The notes beneath the pieces are model-generated. The model was not told the DNA's origin and made no database searches. It saw only the letters and a program-made list of their open reading frames with translations. The translations under genes were made by a program, and so were the position numbers. A DNA stretch of 64,000 nt from Lewinellaceae bacterium (lineage in GTDB: Bacteria; Bacteroidota; Bacteroidia; Chitinophagales; Saprospiraceae): assembly GCA_020636075.1 (NCBI GenBank), contig JACJYO010000006.1, forward strand, positions 372,001 to 436,000, written 5' to 3'. This document shows positions 10,934-21,769 of this stretch, piece after piece. Every line of letters starts with the position of its first letter. Position 1 is the first letter of the stretch.

Positions 10934-11049
10934 ATGAAGCTGGTGTTTTTTTTAGTTGTCTGTGGGCAAAGCAGGCTGTCGGTCGAAACTGGAAAGCTGA
11001 GCCCGGAAACAATGCAGCAGAACTTAATTCCATCAAAAACAACAAATGA
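10934..11049 (+). CDS. Possible short secreted peptide, doubtful
   Basis: ATG at 10934 gives MKLVFFLVVCGQSRLSVETG, a plausible but short signal-like start. Another frame over the same bases (WAKQAVGRNWKAEPGNN) also reads as protein-like, so a base may be missing in the T run at about 10950. It ends around the next start at 11046. No family is recognised. Confidence 0.2.
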
Positions 11050-11610
11050 TCATGTCAGGAATTTTGGACCCGGTGTGTTGGTTTCAACCTGGGAAAATTG
11101 CACTTATGCTGTCTATTGTTCTGGTGCATATTCCCGCAGCCGCACAACGTGATGGCAGTTATTGGAATGCGCATCTGGCAGTCCTGGATATGCGCACCCG
11201 GGTAGTTGGAGCCACGGCCTATGTCCGCGAGATCAGGCTCCGGAATTTTCAGAACCCGGACAGTCTACCGTCCGCATTTGGCTTTGCCGCCGACCTTTTT
11301 CCGACGATGGCAAGGGCTTTGACCAACTGGCGGGTGATGGGCTGTACACTTCCAGGCGCTGTTTTGCGCACCAACCAGCCTTTCCCCGGTTTCGGTAGGG
11401 CAACGGCTGGCTGCAGTTGATGGAGTTATTGTCGGTATGGATTTTAAGCATATCGATTTGTTGGGAAGGCAACAACCGACCGTTATCCGGTGCAATCTGA
11501 AATTGTGCGCCTGCCCTTCGCCCTGTCTGTGCTTTGCCTGCGAATGGGATGAAGCAGATTGGTGCCTGGATTGGACTGATTGTCCTGAGGCGATCCCAAT
11601 TAACTGGTAA
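11046..11610 (+). CDS. Small secreted protein, family unknown
   Basis: The start at 11046 (MIMSGILDPVCWFQPGKIAL) leads into a hydrophobic stretch ending in HIPAAAQ, consistent with a signal peptide. The mature part is read by joining frames near 11297 and 11385: RDGSYWNAHLAVLDMRTR, then DGKGFDQLAGDGLYTS, then VGQRLAAVDGVIVGMDFKH, and a cysteine-rich end (KLCACPSPCLCFACEW) with a TAA at 11608-11610. Eight or more Cys near the C-terminus suggest disulfides or metal binding after export. A 33-nt palindrome follows 58 bp downstream. It may be co-expressed with the secreted helical protein at 11752. Confidence 0.5.
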
Positions 11611-11667
11611 ATTCAGCCGGTATACCTGAACGAAAGTGGTTTGCGAAAAACTGGAGGCGATGAGGCT

Positions 11668-11700
11668 ATTGTCGGCGTGACTCGAAGTCACGCCGACAAT
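11668..11700. repeat. Perfect palindrome between two secreted-protein genes
   Basis: ATTGTCGGCGTGACT-cga-AGTCACGCCGACAAT has 15-bp perfect arms. It sits between the gene ending at 11610 and the one starting at 11752, so it probably separates their transcripts. Confidence 0.85.
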
Positions 11701-11751
11701 ACACATTGCATCATCTCTTTACAAACCACTTTACATTGAGTAGTAAGCATT

Positions 11752-12918
11752 ATGAATGTACGCTGTGCCCAAATTGTCTCGTGTTTTTGGGGAACGCTGT
11801 TGTTGTTCTTCCATCCCGCCGGCATGGCTGCTGTTCCGGGGACTCGTTGCAACTATTTGGCAACTGGCTGGCTAATACCGAAACAGACTTTCAGCGATTG
11901 CACCTCCAACACAGCTATGCCCTGGTTGGTACCAAAACCGGCTGGTTGCAGTAGACAGTTTTTGCGCACACCGCGAGCCTGCGACCCGGAGATTGGCTAT
12001 GCCTGGTTGTTGGAAAAAATCCAATTGGAGGATTCGATCCGGCTGCTGGAGGCTGATGCGGCCCTGAAGCAGTTGCGCCTGCGTTATCGCAAGGGCATCG
12101 AAATGCTCAAGATGTTGTACGAAAAGATCCTGAGCCTCGACCATCATTTTACCAGCCTGCGCACCAGCCAGCAGATCGCGCGCATCAGTAATCCACATGA
12201 ATACCCCGATTTTAAGGCCCTGAACGGGATACTGGAGGAACGAATGAAGAAAAAATTCGGATTCTCCCTGCCGGCACTGCTGGAAAGCAACCCGTACCTG
12301 TCGGCCACATTCTCCATTGTGGGTATGGCCCTGGGTGCGGGCGATAGCCGACAAAACCAGAGTAATTTGGAAAAAATCTCCTGCATCCTGGATTTCACCG
12401 TTCGAATGGACCAGCAACTCAGCATCATTCAATACGAAACCGAATTTCTCCGTGATGCCAATCTGTCACTGAAACGGGAATGCGAGCCGCTTTTCAGCGA
12501 TTGCGCCCGCCAAATCGGATATACAACGACGTTACCTCAGTGCCGGGATCAAGACGACTGGGAACAACTGAACAACCACCTCGAACAGTATATCAACACA
12601 GCCGAACAAGCCATCGAGACCAATCCGGCGCTGCCCAGAAAGGCACACACCAACCTGCAATTTTCAATAGACCGCATTGTCCATTTTCTGGATCAGTATT
12701 GTGCATTTATTGCACAGGGTAATGTGTATTACCAGAAATTCGCCAGGATCGTTGGCAGTTATCAGCATGAAGCGCATTGTGCAGCAATCTTGCCCGATAC
12801 TTTTAGCAGCCTGAAATCGGATATTGAAATCACCCTGGAAAAGTTTAACAACGCCTATTACCTTCCGGAAATGCAGGGCTCACGCCTGAAAGATTTACTC
12901 TATGGTATCGAGGATTAA
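11752..12918 (+). CDS. Secreted alpha-helical protein of unknown function
   Basis: The start at 11752 gives a signal peptide (MNVRCAQIVSCFWGTLLLFF..AGMAA). From about residue 85 the protein is almost wholly helical with heptad-like spacing (LLEKIQLEDSIRLLEADAAL, YRKGIEMLKMLYEKILSL), so coiled coil is likely. About 389 residues. Between about 11845 and 11955 a neighbouring frame (LFGNWLANTETDFQRLH, YALVGTKTGWLQ) looks more protein-like than the annotated one, which suggests two compensating one-base errors. The TAA stop at 12916-12918 is the first three bases of a palindrome. No family is recognised. Confidence 0.6.
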   Translation: MNVRCAQIVSCFWGTLLLFFHPAGMAAVPGTRCNYLATGWLIPKQTFSDCTSNTAMPWLVPKPAGCSRQFLRTPRACDPEIGYAWLLEKIQLEDSIRLLEADAALKQLRLRYRKGIEMLKMLYEKILSLDHHFTSLRTSQQIARISNPHEYPDFKALNGILEERMKKKFGFSLPALLESNPYLSATFSIVGMALGAGDSRQNQSNLEKISCILDFTVRMDQQLSIIQYETEFLRDANLSLKRECEPLFSDCARQIGYTTTLPQCRDQDDWEQLNNHLEQYINTAEQAIETNPALPRKAHTNLQFSIDRIVHFLDQYCAFIAQGNVYYQKFARIVGSYQHEAHCAAILPDTFSSLKSDIEITLEKFNNAYYLPEMQGSRLKDLLYGIED

Positions 12919-12960
12919 GTACTGTGACAAAACAATTCAATAATCTTGTCACAGTACTTA
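12916..12960. repeat. Palindrome containing the stop codon (TAAGTACTGTGACAA word)
   Basis: TAAGTACTGTGACAA (12916-12930) pairs perfectly with TTGTCACAGTACTTA (12946-12960) around a 15-nt loop. The first TAA is the in-frame stop of the preceding gene, and the mirror TTA would serve as a stop on the opposite strand. Confidence 0.85.
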
Positions 12961-12964
12961 ACCA

Positions 12965-12993
12965 TTGGTCAAATACAAATTTCTATACCTTTG
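12965..12993 (+). promoter_or_regulatory. Candidate Bacteroidota promoter for the nucleotidyltransferase gene
   Basis: TTG at 12965-12967 and TACCTTTG at 12986-12993, an exact match to TAnnTTTG, spaced 18 bp apart. This places a transcription start near 13000, about 93 bp before the ATG at 13093. Confidence 0.5.
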
Positions 12994-13092
12994 ACAGGTA
13001 AAACCAACACCCACCCGCCTGTATGCGTGTTTGTTCAGGTACATTGTTTATCCGCTGCTTTGTTTGCAAAAAGCAGTTTGCTGCCGTCAAAG

Positions 13093-14090
13093 ATGAAAGT
13101 TGTTATCCCAGTGGCAGGAGCCGGCACCCGGCTCCGCCCGCATACCTTCACACAACCCAAGCCGTTGATGCCCGTTGCGGGCAAACCGATAATCGCTTTC
13201 ATTATTGACACGCTGGCCGAAACCGGGCTAACCAACTTTGTATTTGTCATTGGTTACCTGGGGAAAAAGTGCGGACATTTATTGAACAGCAATACCCGCA
13301 CCTGCAAACCGAATTTGTTTATCAGGAACACCGTGAAGGCTCCGGACATGCTGTGTGGATGGCAAAAGATGCCATTCAAAATGAAGATCAGGTGTTTATC
13401 GCATTTGGCGATACCATTTTTGATGCCGACCTCAAGCAGATGCTCGATTGCCCGCACTCCTGTGTAGGTGTGAAAAAAGTGGTAGACCCCCGCGAATTTG
13501 GGGTAGCGGACATGGACGAAAACAATATGATCACCCGGATGATCGAAAAACCCCGAATCCCCAAGTCGAACATGGCCATGGTGGGTTTGTACAAGGTCAA
13601 CGAAGTGCAGGCGCTGCTTGGTTCCATTGAACAATTGATCAAAACAGAACAACGCACCGTCGGGGAATACCAGCTGACTGATGCCCTGCAGGGCATGCTC
13701 GAACAAGGCATCCCGTTCCAGGCCATCACTGTGAACAACTGGTTCGATTGTGGCCGGAAAGACGTGCTGCTTGAAACAAATGCCATGCTCCTCAGCCAAC
13801 GCGGCTATGCTACGGATGTATTCAAACTTCCCGAGTTTGAAAATACCATCGTCATTCACCCTATTGCTGTCGGTGAAAATTGCACTATTTCCAACAGCAT
13901 CGTTGGGCCGCACGTGACCATCGGCAACAATGTGACCATCAACTCCTCCATAATCAAGGACAGCATCATCGGTAACTTTGCCTCCCTTGACGATGTCGTG
14001 CTCCAACGCTCGGTGGTCGGCAGCGATGCGACGATCAAAGGCACGAATTTGAGCCTGAACATTGGGGATAATACCGAGATTGATCTGTAA
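13093..14090 (+). CDS. Sugar-phosphate nucleotidyltransferase with left-handed beta-helix end
   Basis: Transfers a nucleotidyl group from an NTP (dTTP or UTP type) to a sugar 1-phosphate to make an activated sugar for cell-surface glycans. The N-terminus MKVVIPVAGAGTRLRPHT carries the family's G-x-G-T-R-L-R nucleotide-binding loop, then QPKPLMPVAGKPII, a substrate segment FGDTIFDAD (Asp-containing metal site) and EKP. The last 80 residues show hexapeptide-repeat character (IAVGENCTISNSIVGPHVTI), as in RmlA-long or GlmU-like enzymes. One frame change at about 13262: GGGGAAAAAG where GGGGGAAAAAG restores LGEKVRTF. The start is fixed by homology and the upstream promoter. The exact sugar cannot be told. 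The stop TAA is part of a palindrome array. Confidence 0.85.
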
Positions 14091-14187
14091 CGCCGTCTGT
14101 TAGACGGCGTACAATTTGAAATTTTGCCACGCCGTCTGTTAGACGGCGTGCTATTCGGGATTTGACCACGCCGTCTAACAGACGGCG
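14088..14187. repeat. Three copies of the CGCCGTCTgttAGACGGCG palindrome at a convergent junction
   Basis: Copies lie at 14091-14109, 14130-14148 and 14169-14187. Each has 8-bp perfect arms, with a gtt loop in the first two and the complementary aac in the third. The stop of the nucleotidyltransferase gene (14088-14090) is the TAA at the left edge. A TTA at 14188-14190 on the right edge would give TAA to the minus-strand gene. A further copy is at 20751-20773. Confidence 0.9.
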
Positions 14188-15587
14188 TTACTTGCGAAAG
14201 CAGCCACGACCGTTCCGCCAATTCAGTTGTGGCTTCCAATTCAACACGCAAGGCTTCCACAGCCTGCCGCTGGCCTCGGTCCAGTTCCATCAAGCGGCGG
14301 GTGAAATACAACAACCGTTCATTGGTTTGCCGGTGATAGCCGAGATTTTTCTGCCGGCGCAGATAGGCGCCGAAAACTTTGTAGCAGGGATTCCAAGGCC
14401 GCCCATTCGCCCAGTTCAAAATAGCTGCGCAACAGCATGCGCCGGGCATCGAGGTTGTTCAAGGTGTCTTCCAGCTCCACTTGTTGCAGCAGCGGCATCG
14501 CCCGGGCATAGTCTTGTTGGTGGAAGTACAAAAACGCCCGGTTGTACCGGTAAAGATTATCGCGTTCGCGGGGAAGGAGTGCTGTGCGGTAGTCTTCGAG
14601 AAACTGCTCCGTCCAGCCATGTTCTTCCAGCGCTGCGCCGATGCGGATAATATTTTTGTAGGTAAAACCCGACAACACGCCGTTTTCAGTCAGGAAATCG
14701 CGTTCCAGGGCTGCCCGGTACAGGTCAAAAGCTTCCCGGATATATTCACGCCGGCCGCTGTTCATGCGGCGAATGCAACCATTGATGGCCAGCAGATACA
14801 AGCCACGCATTTCTTTTTGGCTGAACCTGTTTTCGTGCTCCAGCAGCAGTGTTTTCAAACGTTCGAGGGGAGCCGACGCCTCCGGTGCGCGCAGCATCTG
14901 GTAGGCCTGGTAATACATGGCGATCACCGGCACGTCCAACAGCCCTTCCGTTTCCGCCAGTTCCAGCAGTTTTTCCAGTAAGTTGAATCGGTATTCCTGT
15001 CCGGCAATGGCCTGGTGCGAGAGCGCCGAACAGGCGTGGCGCAGCATTTCCGCCAGGTAAAACACCGTCAATTCGTCGGGCAGAGGCTGCAGGTTGATGC
15101 GGGCGGAGCGCTCGTGCCGGGCCGTTTTTTCGAGCCGTTCCTGCTGCATGCGGTAGCGCTGGAAATAAAATCCGGCATCCTGGGTTTCCGGATTTTCCAG
15201 GGCCGATTCGGCGCGATTCAGCTCTTTTTCCAACAAAACATCGAGGTTGCGGTTGCGCAGAGCGCTCAGGAGGTAGCGCCGCTGTTCGGCCATATCGGAT
15301 TGCCATTCGGCCCAGGCGAGGTATTGGCGCAATACCGAAAGCAGGTAGGACATGGTGTGTCGCAAGGCGGCATTATTAAAGACCTGACTTGGGAATGCCG
15401 CGGTAAACAGGCTTGAAGGGTCGAGTGCCTTGCGATCCGGGTTATCTATGTTTTCAGCCAGGTAGGCACAAAGGCGGCTTACCTCTTCCCGGCGGTTGAA
15501 ACAGCCACAACGTGTAAATTCAACCAACGCGGTGCGTTCCTTGCGGGAAAGTTGTTTGAGTGTGCGGGTCAATAAACTGTCGGCCAT
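14188..15587 (-). CDS. Helical-repeat protein, possible paralogue of the 8247-9749 gene
   Basis: I chose the start at 15587 (MADSLLTRTLKQLSRKERTA); longer in-frame starts upstream run into AT-rich spacer. About 465 residues, entirely helical, with repeated LL..Y..A..LL pairs (YLLSVLRQYLAWAEWQSDMA, FLYFHQQDYARAMPLLQQ) like TPR-type solenoids. No signal peptide or catalytic motif. The frame changes at an A run near 14350. The reading frame then has no stop before 13856: it runs through the palindrome array in an open frame. The palindrome's TAA (rc of 14188-14190) is one base out of frame, so a missing base just before it probably hides the true end. The divergent neighbour at 15801 is unrelated. 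Confidence 0.6.
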
Positions 15588-15800
15588 GTTGCAGGTTTTG
15601 CGGTTATAGCACAAATTATTCCAGGTAATTTCTGAACAAATATATTTCAACACACTGATAACCAATTGTTTTTCTTTTTGTTTTTCGACAAACAAGATAA
15701 TTTGTATTTCAAAATTTGGCCCAGAGCCTGGACTTTTGAGAAGGCTTCTCACCCCGGCCTGATTTCTTTTACCGGGTATGACCTTTATTTTTTACAACCT

Positions 15801-18800
15801 ATGAAAATCTCAGCGTCTGTTTTTCAAAAATACATTTGGCTTCGGGCATTGGCCTTTTTGGTTGCAACCCAAATGCAGGCACAGGACAACTCCTATTGGG
15901 TCAAATCACTTGGACCGTACGGTGGTGATGCCGAATTGACCAAGGTGGCGGATAATACACTCTATGCTGTGACAGACGGCGCTTACCTGGTGTATAAATC
16001 TACCGACAACGGCGACTCCTGGGTGGAAGTCATTGCTTCCCCTCTGGACACTACAGCAGAAAACGCAGCTTTTATCCGGATCGGGCAGGCCGGAAATTTT
16101 TACAAGGAACTCCTGTTCCCCGACGGAACAACCGCAATCTATCGCTCCCACGATGAAGGCGTTACCTGGAAAATGGTGCATCGCAGCGACAGTATAGCGC
16201 ATATCGTAGAGCAAGCAAATGGAATACTGGTAGGGCATGGCCCGCAGCATTTGTATCGCTCCAATAATGGCGGGTTAACCTGGTATAAAGTATTCGACAA
16301 TACAACAATCGATACGATAGACAAACTGTTAATCGGCAATAATGGCGACTTGTGGGCAAAATTAGGGTTCTCGAAAATTTTGCGTTCCCAAGATGGAGGC
16401 ATGACCTGGACTACAATTTTCCCGCCTTTTGTACCGACAGCCTTGATCAATTTTGTTTATGTGGCCAGGAATGGCACGCTTCTAATAAACAGTTCGACAG
16501 GCTTATACCGGTCTGTCGACAATGGAGCAAGTTTTCTGCCCAAACAAGTCATCGATACGACAACCGGCCTTCAAAGCCCCTATTTATGTGTCCTGCCTAC
16601 CGGAAAAATAATTTATGTAAACTATTCCAATCAGGAAAAGACCAATTCCTATTATTCGCTCGATCACGGCGCCAGTTGGCACCCCAGGGATACGACCTAC
16701 CGCCTGGATAAAATCGCTCCTTTTGTTTTACCGGATGGAAGCTTGCTGGGAAGGCGCTTGCAAGGTATTTACCGGTCAATGGATGGTGGCGCCACTTGGT
16801 CATTTTCCGGAAAAGGCATGCGGTGTTTTGTTGGGCATATGCAATGTGCCAGCCAGGATACTTTTTATGCCGGCACAACGGGGTTATTTGGCGGACCGAT
16901 GATGCCGGGCAGGACTGGATAAAATTGACACCGGACTCTCAGGACCATTCCGAGTTGGTGCGCGTGCTGGATCGAAACAGTATGGTGGCCATACTGAATG
17001 ACAAATTATACCTGACAAAAGATGGGGTGCCAGTTTTTCAAATATCACACCTCCGGAATTTAATTATATACACCCGTGGTTTGGCGTAAACCCGGCGAAC
17101 AACACCTTTTTTGTCAGCACCAATTCGGGCACGTATCGTTCAACGGACGAAGGTCTTACCTGGATTCCAATATTCGCGGATACGTTTTTTACAAAAATGG
17201 AATTTGCGCCCGACGGCAAGGCGTATGCGATGATGATGCAGGCACCTGCCTCTCCGCAAAATATGACGCTGTGGGAATCCATCGATGGCGGTCTTCATTG
17301 GAGCCTTGTGCCAACACCATTTCCAATTTATACTTTTGTAATCCAACCCGATGGTGCACTCCTCATAATGACGTCCGCCCCCTTGGCAATGTTTCGACGC
17401 GCCACTGCCGGAAGTAATTGGGTCGAAGGGCAAAATGTGGATGGTGTTGTCGCCGGGTATACTACCCGACGGTGTTTGTTTCAAAACAGCCTGGGCGATT
17501 TGATTTTCCTCGGTATAGCAATTCTCCCCTAAGCAGCGTAAACAAAGCGCAAAGTTGGCAGGCACTGCCGAATATCGCCTATGGTTTTGGATACGAAAAC
17601 CTGTCGGCGGCAGCACCCTTGGCGGGCTGACAAAAGATGAACGTTTGTTTGTTTTTTATCGGCGGCGCCGGGTTGTTCATGTCGCGCCATTCCACCCTGC
17701 AAGGCGCATATGTGGGCGGGCAAATCCTGGTGGATGCGGACGCCGATTGCAGCACGCCCGATGCGCAGGTACCACTAAAAAACTGGGTGGTAGAGGCAAA
17801 TAACGGTACGGACTGGTATTACACGAACAGCGATTCCCTGGGGAATTACCTGTTTTCCTGGATACCGGTGCCTATGTGCTGGCCGCTGCTCCTCCAAATA
17901 CTATCTGGTGGGATCTTTGCAACAACGCGCAAACCATTACACTGGACACTTTGGGTACTACAGATACCCTCGACTTTTCGCCAGAGCACTTGCTGATTGT
18001 CCGCTACTTTCCGTTGATCTTGCCATCCCCCTGCTCCGCCGCTGTTTCAGCAATACCATTTATGTCAATTATTGCAACCAGGGCAGCGAAACAGCCGACA
18101 GCGCCTGGGTGGATGTGGCGCTCGACCCATATCTGACCCTAATTGGTTCGACCAATACGTACCTTGATTTGGGAAATAATAACTACCGTTTTCCTGTCGG
18201 AAACCTGAATCCGGGGCAATGCGGAAGTTTTACCCTGACTGTTCATGTAGAATGCACGGCCGTCCCCGGTCAAACCCACTGTATTACCGCGCACGGGTTC
18301 CCCGACACCCTGTGCACTACCGTACCGGATTGGTCGGGCGCTGAAATTCAGGCTTCCGTGTCCTGCCAGGATACGCTGGTTCAATTTGAACTGCGCAACG
18401 TCGGGCCCGCGCCATCCCAATTGCTCGATTACATCATCATCGAAGACGACGTCGTGCTCCTGAACGGCTCTGAACAATACGACCCCAACGAGGCCATCAA
18501 TTTAAATTTTCCTGCTAACGGCCACACCTGGCGCATCGAGACCGAGCAGGAGCCCGGGCATCCCTTTGCCACTACGAATCAAATCAACATGGCTTTCGAG
18601 GAGGGCTGTGGCGGCTATGCATCGCTGGGCTTTATCAACCAGTTTCCGGTGGATGCTTTTGTGCCTTCCTGGGACCGCGATTGCGTCCAAAACATTGGCT
18701 CCTTCGATCCCAATGACAAGCAGGGCTTCCCAACCGGCTTTTCTTCGGAACACTACATCCGGCCCGGGCAAGACCTGGAATACCTCATCCGCTTTCAGAA

Positions 18801-19416
18801 TACCGGTACCGACACGGCCTTCACTGTGGTCATTTGCGACACGCTTTCGCCTTGGCTCGATCCGGCAACGGTACGGCCCGGCGCGGCTTCGCATCCGTAC
18901 AGCTGGACCTTGAGCGGGCAGGGTACACTCGCGTTTACGTTTAGCAACATCCTGTTGCCCGACAGCAATGTGAACGAAGCGGCCTCGCACGGTTTCGTGA
19001 GTTTCCGGATTGAGCAGCACCCCAACCTTCCTCTGGGCGCCGTGGTGTACAACGAGGCCGACATTTATTTTGATTTCAATGAGGCCGTCCGCACCAATCA
19101 AACCTGGCATACCATCGGCGAAAAACCGACCTCGGGTATCAAGCCTGTCCACGCTCAAAAACCACCGTCAGAAGTACGTATTCACCCACAGCCTGCAACC
19201 ACCTTCGTTGAAATCCGGCGTGCCGATGGGGCTGCTTTTTCGAAACCAGCAATTGATCCTAATCGATGCCTTGGGCCATGTGGTGTGCAGCTTGAGTTTA
19301 TCCGGTATTACTTACCGTTTGGAGCGGGAAAATCTCAATCCCGGATTGTATTTTTACCTGATTCACAAACCCGATGGGGATTGTTTACCTCCGGAAAAAT
19401 TTTGTTTAACCCTTAA
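15801..19416 (+). CDS. T9SS cargo protein with BNR-like propeller, DUF7619-like domain and type A sorting domain
   Basis: A large secreted protein of about 1200 residues. It has a signal peptide (MKISASVFQKYIWLRALAF, cleaved near MQAQ), then at least eight sialidase/BNR-type units with the S-x-D-x-G-x-x-W pattern (KSTDNGDSW, RSHDEGVTW, RSNNGGLTW, RSQDGGMTW, RSMDGGATW). A middle part contains DADADCSTPDAQVPLK. A C-terminal domain with FDPNDKQGFPTG and YNEADIYFDFNEAVRTN matches the DUF7619-type module of Bacteroidota secreted proteins. The end is a typical type A sorting domain: VRIHPQPATTFVEI, an ILIDALGHVV strand, NPGLYFYLI. Frame changes lie near 16905, 17000, 17460, 17530, 17860, 17975 and 19240. 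It is probably exported through T9SS and anchored at or released from the cell surface; its ligand is unknown. Confidence 0.8.
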
Positions 19417-19427
19417 TGTTGCTATAC

Positions 19428-20621
19428 ATGAACAGGCTTCCTAAACCTGCTTTTTTCCCTGTTTCTCCTGGCATTTTTCCTGTTTTCACCCCTCAAAACC
19501 TGGAGCCGGCATATTGTCGGCGGCGAACTCTCGTACCGCTATCTCAGCACACAGATTTCCGGTGAAAAACGCTACGCGTTTACCCTGAACCTGTATCGCG
19601 ACTGCTTTGGCGGCGGCGCTGCCTTTGATGATCCGGCCCAACTTGCCATTTATCGCGGCGCCTGGGACCAGGCTGTCTTGGTGAGTGCATTTGAAGTGAC
19701 GGTCGACAGCATTGAAAAACTGAATTATGGTGCCAATTGCATGGACGCCACTTTCAATCTCTGCCTGGAAAAGGGCAGCCACAAGTTCGAACGCCTCCTG
19801 CAGCCGACCGATGACAGCTTATTTCATCATATACCAACGCTGCTGCCTGACGCAAACGCTTTCAAACATCATTAACCCCGGCGAAGTAGGCTCCACGTTC
19901 ATGGTGGAACTCACTGCAATGGCCATGTACGAAAACAATTCCAGCCCGGAGTTACCGGACTGGCCCACCACGGCACTGTGTATTCACCAACCCGTGAACC
20001 TGTCACAATCAGCCACTGACCCCGATGGGGATAAACTTGAATACCGTTTCGCAGCCCCCTACTCGGGTGGCGGTTCGGCTTTGCAACCACCCTCTTTGTA
20101 TGCCTGTGATGGCGCTATTCCGACACCGCCCTGCGGACCGCCTTATGCCGAATGTCCTTTTATCGAGCCCGAATACAGCCCGCAGGCCCCCTGGCAGGTG
20201 ATCCGGTTGTGCAGATCGATTCGGTGACCGGCCTGATTACCGGCATCCCGCGCCGGATTGGGCAGTATTTGGCGGCTATTGAATACCGGGAATACCGCGA
20301 TAGTTTTTACTGAGTGCCGTCCGGCGCACGATCATATTTAATGTGGTGGACAATCCAATACCGACGGTTGATAGACCAGCTGCTATTTCGTCCTTTCAAC
20401 TCCGGCCCAACCCGGCAACAGATTGGGTTGACTGGGATGTTTCGTTGAATTTGGTTGAAATCCGGGTCGTGGACCTGTTGGGCAGGCAATTGAAGAAGGT
20501 GCAGGGGATGGCTACGGCGGGCATGCATATTCAAGATTTGAAGGCTGGATATTACCAAGTACTGGCCGTTGACCGGGAAGGAAAAGCTTGGGTTTGCCGT
20601 TGGCCATTGTGCGCTGAATGA
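19428..20621 (+). CDS. T9SS cargo protein, PKD-rich family, short form
   Basis: The start at 19428 lies 12 bp after the preceding stop, so the two genes probably form an operon. After a frame change at about 19450 the signal peptide reads LFSLFLLAFFLFSPLKTWS and the mature protein begins HIVGGELSYRYL. That, with TLNLYRDCFGGG, is the characteristic opening of a large family of Bacteroidota secreted proteins with PKD-like domains. Later landmarks are SQSATDPDGDKLEYRF, and VTGLITGIPRRIGQY as usual in the family. The C-terminus is a type A sorting domain (FQLRPNPATDWVDW, VVDLLGRQLKKVQG, LKAGYYQVLAV). Further frame changes near 19830, 20200 and 20308. About 398 residues, short for the family. Confidence 0.8.
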
Positions 20622-20748
20622 ACGTGTATTTCTTTTGAGGCTGTCGCATGGTTGTTTTTTCACTATCAAAAGCACTTAAACGCCTAATGAATTTGGTGTT
20701 TCCTAGTGCTATTATTGGTAAAAGTCACCTTTGGGGACTGTCTCTTTT

Positions 20749-21623
20749 TTAACGCCGTCTGCCAGACGGCGTTACGTTGATCACCGCCACACCAAGCACA
20801 ACCAGCAATCCGCCCAGGAGCACTTCCCAGGATACCCGTTCTTTCAACAACAATACCGAAAGCAACACTCCGAAAACCGGCACCAGATTGTTAAAAATAG
20901 CGGTGCGGGTAGTGCCGATCGTGCGGATACCTTCGGTGTACCAGATGAAACCCAACACGGTGCCCAAAAGTCCCAGGTAGGCCAGCGCAACCCAAACTTC
21001 AGGCGGCAGGCTCGCCAGCGGTAACCCTTCCCGGAGCGCCAGGGGAAACAAGCCGGCAGTGCCCAGCAGGCAAACCAGTGCCGTGGTAGCCAGCGGTGTC
21101 TGCTCCGGAGATATTTGCCGGCTCACCAGCGTATACACCGCCCAGGTAGCCGGGCAACCCAACGCCAGCGCTTCGCCCCGGCCAAAATGATCGAACAGCG
21201 CGCCGAACTCGCCCCGGGCAATGACCAGCACTGCTCCAAACAAGGCGATCAGTCCGCCGATAACCTGTTGCCAACGCAGTTTTTCACCAAAAAAGCGCCG
21301 TGGCAAACAGCACCATGACCGGGTTTAAGGCAACCAACAGCGAAGCCCGGCTGGCCGGCAATACTTTCAAGGCACTGAAAAGAAAAATTGTAGCCGATGA
21401 TGCCGAATAAGGCCAGTGCCAAATGCAGTACCCAGCCCTGCCGGTCAGGTCGCGGCCAGGGGCGTTTCCGCAGGATCATCAGGGCAACCAAACCCAGACT
21501 GGCAAAAGCAAAACGCAGGAAGGCCCCGGCAAAGGGTTCCAGATGCTGGGCGGCAATGCGTGTGGCGATGAAAGTACCGCCCCAGATGCAGGCAACGGCC
21601 AGAGCTTTAAGGTAAATATGCAT
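20749..21623 (-). CDS. EamA/DMT-family membrane transporter
   Basis: A drug/metabolite transporter with the usual ten-helix, two-repeat EamA layout. The start at 21623 gives MHIYLKALAVACIWGGTFIA, the standard N-terminal motif. The second repeat begins near WQQVIGGLIALFGAVLVIAR and carries VFGVLLSVLLLKERVSWEVL, the usual GE-containing end of an EamA repeat. Frame changes lie near 21370 and 21300, in the junction between the repeats. About 291 residues, normal for the family. The last residues (TPSGRRR) and the TAA stop are encoded by a palindrome at 20751-20773, so the C-terminal tail is palindrome-derived. The substrate is unknown. Confidence 0.85.
20751..20773. repeat. AACGCCGTCTgccAGACGGCGTT palindrome inside a gene end
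   Basis: Perfect 10-bp arms with a 3-nt loop. Same word as the triplet at 14091-14187. It encodes the last codons and stop of the minus-strand EamA gene and lies in the convergent gap after the T9SS gene ending at 20621. Confidence 0.9.
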
Positions 21624-21769
21624 AAACTGAAACGGTGAAAATAGGGGATTTGAATGACCGGTGCACCGAGTGCAGGAGCAGTTTCGCTGCGCCAGATTTA
21701 GGATTAAAAATTGGGGCAGATATTCAGCTTCGGGGTTTTGATCCAGTGTGGGGTACCCTGTCGGGCGGA

